Positions 31,001 to 42,416 of a stretch of DNA of 64,000 nucleotides are shown one piece after another. The position numbers were made by a program, and so were the translations under genes. This DNA is from Haliotis asinina. Taxonomy: Eukaryota > Mollusca > Gastropoda > Lepetellida > Haliotidae. The notes under the pieces are model-generated. The model was given only the letters and a program-made list of their open reading frames with translations, was not told the DNA's origin and did no database searches. Position 1 is the stretch's first letter; the number at the start of each line of letters is the position of its first letter. The stretch covers positions 1,491,501 to 1,555,500 of the forward strand of contig NC_090285.1 of NCBI RefSeq assembly GCF_037392515.1. Direction: 5' to 3'.

Positions 31001-34000
31001 TAGACTGCACCTTTACATGTTATATTGTATGGGGCCTGCATAGTACACCAGGGTTTATTTAATGGATTTTCTTACCCGTGGTGAGCGCCTATGCTTTGAA
31101 GACCACAGACCATCCGAACCCCAACAAATTCCTCACCTGATGCGTGCCATGAGTTCTTTCTCCTCCATGAGCAGATCGAGCAGCAGTCGGCTGGCGTAGT
31201 GGTATGCTTTGTCTATCTGGTCGTAGTACTTCCTCTCCTTCAAGGTGTACACAATCTCCTCGGCATACGGACACTTCACATCACGGGCTGTCAACACAGG
31301 ACACAGATGAATGTCACAACAAAGGGCATGGGTTTCATGTTACACTCCAAGAACACAACTGGGGTCAATCTGGATTCGAACCAGGAATGGTCAAATGGTT
31401 CTAGTGCTTCAAGGGAGGCAACTTGGCACAGTGAACTGAGTGGCAGAGACAACAGAGAAACCCCGCTTCATGGGATACAACGTATCCAACACAAACAACT
31501 CAAAACTACCCCTTCGACTCAAATACAGCAAATGTGAACTTAAACAACTAATACATCCTAAGTTAAAGCTATAAAAACCTGTTCTTTCTTTACTAAAACT
31601 CATGCAAATAAATGATTACACAATGCCATTTAGAAAATGGTCAAACGTGGCATGCTATATTTGGGATTATACTTTCTTATTAAAGAACAGATTCTAGTAC
31701 TCTTTAGGCTGAGTCCCATCTGGAATTCAAACCCACATCCTCAAGAGTCAGGCACCTTAATCGACAGCACACAAAGTCAGTGACTCAGCCACCATGACTT
31801 CCACAAAAATACAAGTCTTGACTGCAGATTTGTGCACCAATAAACCCTCAGAGTAAGGCACCCAATCGCCAAAAGAGTACTAGAATCAGTACTTTATTAA
31901 GAAAGTGTAATCCCAAATATATCATACAAATCAAGTCTACTACAGGTATTTCAAACATAATTACAGTAAATTTGCTTCATGTAGTAGATGCATGTATATC
32001 TGTAACAAGTGGGACTAGTCAGTACAGGCATAGTATCAACGATGTCTGGGACAGACAAGACAGTGGTCGATATTATGAGCAACAGTCCATGTTTCAGGAT
32101 AAAGCAACATGCCGTCAACTACGTCTGAAAGTCTGACCACCAGATAGGTAAAGTCACCTCTTACAACACGTATGAACGACTAATGCAGTACCTTCACTGC
32201 TGACGTAACGGTGATTGAAAGAACCTACCACAGAGTCGGACGACGTTCAGGTACTTCCCCGTGTTGAGGATCTTGTCAGCCATCTGCTCCAGGAACACAG
32301 GGATTCTCTCTCTACAGATGGTGTAGTGCTGCTCCCAGTAGGTGGGGTTGTTAAGGAATACACGTCAGCTTAAGAGAGCACTTCCTTTTGTCATTCATAA
32401 AGCATGTTTATCTACTTTGTCATCACTTTTCACTTCAGAAGATAAGAGGAAAAACATTTTAAGAGAAATGAGATATTTTTCCTTTGACTAATAGTAACAC
32501 ATGAACATATGGTGCCATTTAGAAAGTGGTCAAGCATGACACATTTTGTCTTTTCTTTTCACATTTACTTTTCGGTTTGTTCTTTTTATTTTGCATTGTA
32601 CTTTTTCAGTAAAGTACAGATTCTAATACTTTCGTTGGACTGAGTCCCTTTCGAGATTCAAACTCACAATCTCAGAGCCTGGCTAACTGCCAGCACACAA
32701 ACTCAGCCTTCTAACCCACTCAGACGCTACGGTTTCAAGAGGAACTGAGAGATCGTCTGACACGCTCAAGAAAGGATATGCATCGTTGTACTCCTCCTGG
32801 AGTTTCTCCTTCTGAATTGTCTCATTCTCCTCCACCAGAAACTAAAACATAGATCAGCAACTGCACAGTTCCAGGAATACTTGGAGAACTCTGATATCTA
32901 TATATTAGTGTTATTCACCATACCTATCGCCCAAAAGAAATACTGTGCCAAGCATCACCACAGCTATTCTTCAGAGTGAGTGAGAATAGTTTTACGTGGC
33001 ACTAAGCAATATTCCAGGCATATGGCAGTGATCTGTAAATAATCGGGTCTGGAACAGACAATCCAGTGATCAACAGCTTGAGACAACCTAGTCAGCAAGC
33101 ATGACCACCTGGTCCTGTTAGTCACCGCTTACAACAAGCATGGGTTACTGGCGATCAGTTCTAACCCAGATCTTCGTTTGGCATTTTCCACAGGACAAAA
33201 ATTACATCTATATTAGTTCACCATGTCTGTCAACATCATACAATTTACATCAGGTCAATCCTCTGTGAACTTTCACTACAAACTGAACACTGGGGTCTAC
33301 AGCCAGTCTGATATCAGTCTCTAAACAACATCCAAACTGGCAACCCTTGACAACTGAATTGTTTAGGATTCACAGACATCCTGTGTAAAGAGAAAAGATA
33401 TACATTAAACCAGAGTAACAAGCAAAGATATACACAAAACCAGAGTAAAGATTTATACAAACCTCACGGTAAGAATTTACATAAAACTCAGAGTAAAGAT
33501 AAGTACAAACCAGAGTAATGACATGTACACACCTCAGAGTAAGGGTCTGATATAATGCCCTTGTAGATCCATTTCTCCAAGATCTCAAAGTAAGGAACAC
33601 AAGCCTGGAAACAAAGTTTGGACATGAATGCAATCCTTTTGTTGACAATAATTATGCACACACAGTATTCTTACCTGCTTCACAGAGGAGTACAGAGCAA
33701 TGCAGTACACAAGCCACTGGGTAACAGCCACTAAAAATCACGATGCTTTGAGTACCTCCACTTGAATGTAATTTCAGAAACAGTTCCACCTGCAATTCGG
33801 CATTGTGGTGACATATTGCATGACTAATGAAGTTGGCTTATCTACAGAAGTGACTTCAATAAACCAAACAGGTGAGGATATATTCTGATAAACAAATCCT
33901 GGGTAATTTCCCTTCGCACATGTGTGAGCTTTCTTGTCAGTCCTGTAAGTTTCATGGTTTGCCAGACGTAGGCGCTATACTCACCGACTGTGTTAAGTAG

Positions 34001-37000
34001 AGGCAGAGCTCCTGACTTTTAGCGTCACTGGAAGATAAGACAGTGTTCACGAAACCATATACTCCCTCTGTTGTAAATATAACAATTAACGTAACAAGCA
34101 CCTTAAACAAAGTATGACAAAAAAATCAAAACATTTTGAAGATCCAAACTAGACAAGTTAAGTTTTCCTCTTGTTCTCTTACTTACGTTTACATTGCTCA
34201 AACAATTTCACTGGAAGTCTCCTTCCACTTTATCCCACAGACACTCCTAACAAGGTGACCTTTGATGTCTACCTCCTGGAGTGTCATGATGTACAGTAAC
34301 AACAAACCCACAAACAAACTCCCATTTCTGCTAAAGGACACAATTCCAGTGTCAAACAGTGCCTGCTAATGAGTTTTGTAAATATTATGCTACAATCATT
34401 AACATCGTTCATCTTCTAAAAACAAATTCCACAGATTGCATAATTTTCCACTGCGATGAAACCCATGGCAGTGAAACCCATGGCAGTGAAACCCATTGTG
34501 GTGAACACAGACCTGAACACAGTTCTGACAAGAGCAACGGATCATACTCAACGTTCACCAGGGATTCCAACCTGATCAGCAGATGCTGGAGTATCACAGG
34601 TGACTTGAGACCACATGGCCATCAAACTACCCATCTTGGGAAGATATCAGCCTGTCACTGTGTCTGAACCAGACAATATTTTCTACTCCAGGTATCCCCT
34701 GCTACACACTTGTATTTACCCGATGAGAGTTGACGTCTTCTCATGCAGTAGACTGAGCACAGCTCCACCAATACACTCGCCCTGCAACCACAGACACATT
34801 TCACATGAACCATTTCAAAGTTAATTTTCTGGCATTCAGATAAGACACACACACACATGTATAATTGTGGCTTTGCCCAAGGTTTTGTAAGTAACTAGAA
34901 ATGGGCTGTGGTCAAGGGTCTGCAGTCATACAATAAACATTCACTTTGTGAGTTTTGAACCCAATAAGAGATGAATGAAAGAACCAAACAGTTGAAGTAT
35001 CCTATGCTAACATAACTCCAGGAGTAGCAGCAGCAGCAGCAGCAGTAGCAGTCCCTACCCTGTTGATGGAGTTGGAGACAGATGCCAGGATCTCTAGGGT
35101 CCTCAATGTGAGCTGGATGTAGAACCACAGCTTCTGGAGGGTCAGCGTGCCCTGCAATATAACCATGGGTCACTCTACATAGGCACTACATGGGAACTGC
35201 AGACATTAATGACAGATGGGCAACCAGCTCATTTATACAGCATTAGTCTCCACACTATGTATTCTCATAGCACAGCAAATTATTACCCAGAAAACCCAAG
35301 CTGTCTGTTAAGTGCTAGAAGGTTATAGTCTTTATAAATTTTTGAAATTGCAGCAAATCATGTAAATCAGATACATTATTCTTCTAAATGAAATCATTTT
35401 AAACTGTTAATGAAGCTTAGCACATTCTTCCACAGAAGTTCAGAAAGGATTCAGAAAATAGTCACACACTGATCACACAGGGATCACACACTGTTGTTAA
35501 CTAACCACACAAGAATCACACAAGGTGTAGGAGGGTACTCACCAGTCTGTACTGTTGTTTACCGACCATATAAGGTGTAGGAGGGTACTCACCAGTCTGT
35601 ACTGTTGTTTACCGACCATATAAGGTGTAGGAGGGTACTCACCAGTCTGTACTGTTGTCTACCGACCACATAAGGTGTAGGAGGGTACTCACCAGTCTGT
35701 ACTGTTGTTTACCGACCACATAAGGTGTAGGAGGGTACTCACCAGTCTGTACTGTTGTTTACCACCCATGTAAGGTGTAGGAGGGTACTCACCAGTCTGT
35801 ACTGTTGTTTACCGACCATATAAGGTGTAGGAGGGTACTCACCAGTTTGTACTGTTGTTTACCGACCACATAAGGGGTAGGAGGGTACTCACCAGTCTGT
35901 ACTGTTGTTTACCACCCATGTAAGGTGTAGGAGGGTACTCACCAGTCTGTACTGTTGTTTACCGACCATATAAGGTGTAGGAGGGTACTCACCAGTCTGT
36001 ACTGTTGTTCCAGCTGAGCCACCAGCACCATATAGTCCTGCAGAAGAGAACGTGAGTCAAGTTTTTTATGTATATTCAGCAGCATGTCATACATCTATAT
36101 CAGTGAACACACACATGACCTCCACCGAGTGACAATGATTCACTCAACTCATCAGATTCACACTTATTTAAGTTTAGAGCAATGGTAATGATGAGATATG
36201 TTCAACTATTGTTGCCCGCAGCAGTTACCTACCTTGATCAATGTCCGCATGGCTGCACTCAGGGCATGGTTCACTAGACCGTACTCAAATGCTGCTTTCT
36301 CTGAAACAGACATCAGGGATTCATTCATCAAAACAATGACAGACTATAGCAGATTAGCTGCAGTGACCAACTTGACTTAAGTCATTAAAAAAGTACTGTA
36401 TATCCATGACTCAGCGATTCAAACATCTGCATGCCGATGACATACTGATTCAAACATGTGTATCCACATGACATACTGATTTAAACCATTCTATCCACAT
36501 GACAATATGATTAAAACTGTTGTATCCACTTGACATCATGATTTAAACCATTGTATCCACATGATATGGTATATATGCATGCATATGTCATATTGATTTT
36601 TAACATCTGTATTCACATGGCATCCTGATTTAAATCTTAGTATCCACATGAACCACTGATTTAAACCTTTGTATCGACATGACCCACTGATTTAAACCTT
36701 TAGCATCCACATGGCCTATTGATTTAAACCTTTGTATCCACATGACCTCTTGATTTAAACCTTTGTATCCACATGACCAATTGAGTTAAACCTTTAGTAT
36801 CCACATGACCTTCTGATTTAAACCTTTGTATCCACATGACCTACTGATTTAAACCTTTGTATCCCCATGACCTACTGATATAAACCTTTGTATCCATATG
36901 ATCTATTGATTTAAACCTTTGTATCCACATGACCTACTGATTTAAACCTTTGTATCCAAATGACCCACTGATTTAAACCTTTGTATCCCCATGACCTACT

Positions 37001-40000
37001 GATTTAAACCTTTGTATCCATATGACCTATTGATTCAAACCTTTGTATCCACATGACCTCTTGATTTAAACCTTTGTATCCACATACATTACCTACTGAT
37101 GTAAACCTTTGTATCCACATGACATCCTGATTTAAACTATAGTATCCACATGACCCACTGATTTAAACCTTTAGTATCCACATGTCCCACTGATTTAAAC
37201 CTTTGTATCCATATGACATACTGATTTATAGCTTTGAATCCACATGACCTACTGATTAAACCTTTCTATCCACATGACCTACTGATTTAAACCTTTGTAT
37301 CCATGACATACTGAATTTCACCTTTGTTTCCACACGACATCCTGATTTCAAATTTTGAATCCACATGACATACTGATTTCAACCTTTGAATCCACATGGC
37401 ATACTGATTTAAACTTTTGAATCTACATGGCATACTGATTTAAACCTTTGTATCCACATGACATCCTGACGTAAACCTTTGTATCAACAACATATTGAAT
37501 TACATCTTTGTATCCATGACATCCTCATTTAAACCTCTGTCAGCATATGTCATACTCATTTAAACATTTGTATGCACATGACATCCTGATGTAAACCTTT
37601 ATATCTACATGACATACTGACTCAAACCTATATATTCACATGACATACTGACTTAAACCTATATATTCACATGACATCCTGATTTAAGAGACTGTATTCA
37701 CTTTTCATACTGATTTAAACAATTGTAACCGCATAATATATTGATTTAAACCATGGTATCCACATGACATAATGATTTAAACCATTGTATCCACATGACA
37801 TAATGATTTAAACCATTGTATCCACATGACATAATGATTAAACCATTGTATTCACATGACATTATGATTAAAACTGTTGTATCCACTCGACATCATGATT
37901 TCAACTATTGTATCCACAAGACATACTTTCATAATAACATGACATAATGATTTAAACCTTGGTATCCCCATGCTTTAAGACTACTCCATGTCTCTTCAAC
38001 AGACATAAGATGTAACCAACGTGGAACAACCATCTTCTGAAAGAGAGATGTGATGCTACCTTCTATAAACCTGACAACAGTTGAGTAGTTGGAACACATG
38101 GGTAGCACCCGCTTCACCAGCTCCTGCAGGGATGGATCTGTAGATACAGAGACAGTTCATGTTTAGTTATACATAGCAAGTAGCTTCTTCAAAACCATTT
38201 TCTCTAACTCAGAATTTTTCAAGACAGTATCATTCACCAAGAGAACAATTCCTCAAGCATCACTAGTCTGTCATGGACCACAATAACATGGGATATATCT
38301 TGCAGTGACTCACCTAGACTCTGGTCTATCATGGATCACAATAACATGAGATATATATTGCAGTGACTCACCTAGACTCTGGTCTATCATGGATCACAAT
38401 AACATGACATATACATTGCAGTGACTCACCTAGACTCTGGTCTATCATGGATCACAATAACATGAGATATATATTGCAGCGACTCACCTAGACTCTGGTC
38501 TATCTATCATGGATCACAATAACATGGGATATACATTGCAGTGACTCACCTAGACTCTGGTCTATCATGGATCACAATAACATGAGATATACATTGCAGT
38601 GACTCACCTAGACTCTGGTCTATTATGGATCACAATAACATGAGATATATATTGCAGTGACTCACCTAGACTCTGGTCTATCATGGATCACAATAACATG
38701 AGATATATATTGCAGTGACTCACCTAGACTCTGGTCTATCATGGATCACAATAACATGAGATATATATTGCAGTGACTCACCTAGACTCTGGTCTATCAT
38801 GGATCACAATAACATGAGATATATATTGCAGTGACTCACCTAGACTCTGGTCTATCATGGATCACAATAACATGACATATATATTGCAGTGACTCACCTA
38901 GACTCTGGTCTATCATGGATCACAATAACATGACATATACATTGCAGTGACTCACCTAGACTCTGGTCTATCATGGATCACAATAACATGAGATATATAT
39001 TGCAGCGACTCACCTAGACTCTGGTCTATCTATCATGGATCACAATAACATGGGATATACATTGCAGTGACTCACCTAGACTCTGGTCTATCATGGATCA
39101 CAATAACATGACATATACATTGCAGTGACTCACCTAGACTCTGGTCTATTATGGATCACAATAACATGAGATATATATTGCAGTGACTCACCTAGACTCT
39201 GGTCTATCATGGATCACAATAACATGAGATATACATTGCAGTGACTCACCTAGACTCTGGTCTATTATGGATCACAATAACATGAGATATATATTGCAGT
39301 GACTCACCTAGACTCTGGTCTATCATGGATCACAATAACATGAGATATATATTGGAGTGACTCACCTAGACTCTGGTCTATCTATCATGGATCACAATAA
39401 CATGACATATACATTGCAGTGACTCACCTAGACTCTGGTCTATCATGGATCACAATAACATGACATATATATTGCAGTGACTCACCTAGACTCTGGTCTA
39501 TCATGGATCACAATAACATGGGATATATCTTGCAGTGACTCACCTAGACTCTGGTCTATCATGGATCACAATAACATGACATATACATTGCAGTGACTCA
39601 CCTAGACTCTGGTCTATCATGGATCACAATAACATGAGATATATATTGCAGTGACTCACCTAGACTCTGGTCTATCATGGATCACAATAACATGAGATAT
39701 ATATTGCAGTGACTCACCTAGACTCTGGTCTATCATGGATCACAATAACATGAGATATATATTGCAGTGACTCACCTAGACTCTGGTCTATCATGGATCA
39801 CAATAACATGAGATATATATTGCAGTGACTCACCTAGACTCTGGTCTATCATGGATCACAATAACATGAGATATACATTGCAGTGACTCACCTGGACTCT
39901 GGTCTATCATGGATCACAATAACATGAGATATATATTGCAGTGACTCACCTAGACTCTGGTCTATCATGGACCACAATAACATGGGATATATCTTGCAGT

Positions 40001-42367
40001 GACTCACCTAGACTCTGGTCTATCATGGACCACAATAACATGAGATATATATTGCAGTGACTCACCTAGACTCTGGTCTATCATGAACTCTTTCGGAGCA
40101 TATCTCTCTGTGAGGGCTCTGGCTAGGATATACTTTCCCTCAATGCCCTGTAATCATGACCAGAATGATCATTGTCTCCAAACATGTTGCACAGTGAATT
40201 TCAATCATATCTTAAAGTTTAGTTGCAGCTCAATATGATAAACTTAACTTCATATACAATTATCATTTATTCATGACATATCATAAACACCATTGATATG
40301 AAAAAACAAATAAACAAAATTATATGTGTACAATCGCAAATCAAAAGTGCAGTTTTTTTCACTTGGGTTTACTACCCTCAAAACGACTGAGGATGTGTAT
40401 TGCATATTGTCATTATCAGACAGGCAAACGGGCTGACATATAGGTGTCAATAGAACAGACACTGAGTTTTGTCTGTGACAGAGGTAAGACAATCAACATT
40501 ATGCAGTAAGTAGATTATTTACTATTTGTTGTTTGTGTACAGAACCAACACTAGACGACTCCTACTCACGACCTTATAATCAAGGCATCCTGCTTTAACC
40601 AATTTACTGTCCAAGCACTATGAGCGCCTGCACAGCACAGCTGTTGAAACAACTTTTCACACCAGCTGGGGTGAAATGAGTGAATCTTTTGAACTCCAAA
40701 TGGGATTTTTTTCATGGTGTTGTTTTTCAATTTTTTAAGTTGAATTAGCATCAATGATAATTTGTTACTCTAAGTCCTCCTGGAAACTTCAGAATCTACA
40801 AAGTTGTGTTTTGTGTTGCATGTAAACTATTCTTTGTGTTTCCATATGGGTCTACTATATCTACTAAACACTACAAATCATTTCGAGGCCTGCATAATGG
40901 ACACTGAGTATCTTACAGACAATGTAGATACTTCTTGTCTAACGTTGTACATATTGTATACAGGGCCTGAGCCTCGATGTCGACATACCTGCATACAACA
41001 CAGGATATCATCCAAGATGGCTTGTTCCTGAAGAGCTACTGGTAATGTTCCCAGAGCTACAATATTCTGAAACACGAACAGGAAGATTAAGTGCTCCACA
41101 TTGTACATCTGTTTCTTAAATACTTAATGCCATTTAGAAAGTGGAGAAATGTAATGTTATGTTTGGGATTATACTATATAGTAAAGTAAAGATTAAAGCT
41201 TTTAGCTTGAGTCCCAGATGATTCACACACTCTCCAAGTGAGGCACCTAATCACTAAGGGTGACTATTGACGGGAAACAACTATTGTGATAGTTATCTTT
41301 CTTTGCTAATGATGGAGAAAGGAAGGTATGGAGACAGTGAATGAGAAAGGAAAGAGAAAGTGATTGTGGGAGAAAGCAGTTTAGAAATAGAGGCGATCAA
41401 GAGATGGACAAAAGGTGGAATGTGGGTGGGCTTGAAGGGAGAAAAGGAGGGATTAAGGGAATAAACAGCTGAGAGATAGCCGGAGGTGGGGGATGGGGTT
41501 ATGGGGGTACACACAGGGTACACACAGCAAGGGTACATCAAGGATGGACCGTTCCCATAGGTCACGTAGTGGAAAGCACACAGAAGTGTGACTGTAGAAT
41601 TTTACTGCAGGATTAACCCCAAATTATGTGGATAGTGTGAAATTGTTCGAAAAAAAAAACCTGTTTCTTTACAGGTTTCTCATATTATGTTCAGTACAAA
41701 GCTTGGTGACTCACGTGATCAGTGGGTCCATCCACTCCCACCATGAAGTCCAAGGTCAAGGATGGCCTCTGAAACAGCCATTCTGGCTGCAGAGGAATGT
41801 TCACTGAAACGTTCAAATTTGATAATTTACACATGGCATATCTTTATGACATTTGCATCAACAAGAAACACATTATTTTAAAAATATAAATATTTGTATT
41901 TACCATTTCTCTTCATTTGTTTTTCTCGAATAGCTTTCCTCAGGAATTCAGATGATGTTGTTGCTGACACCGCCTTGGCCTCTTTCAGCAACTTGTCCTT
42001 GATCTGAGGATGTAATCATGGTGAAACTGTACACATGAGGAATCAGTTATGCAAACTTTCCATTTGAGACTGACTGAGCAAGCACCCTACCTCAGACAAC
42101 TCCTGTTCTGTCATCTTGGTTCCGGGGGCTGGCAACTGAGACGTAATCTTTCCATGAGGCAACAGGGTCATTCCTGCAGCATCTGCCTTGTCATGGGCGT
42201 TCTTCGCCAGGAACTCTTTGGTCTAGAAAACACAGAAACATTTATTTCCAATATCAAGTAACCTCCGTCGACCACACGTTATCAGAAGAACCTAAACTTT
42301 TGGCAGGCACTCAAAATGAACATTTAGTTTATGGTATAATATACCAATTTGTTTAAAGCCAAGTGAT

Positions 42368-42416
<49 letters not shown>

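Noticed and set aside
11968-40065. CRISPR-like arrays
   Set aside because: The repeats are head-to-tail minisatellites without unique spacers, in a eukaryotic gene.
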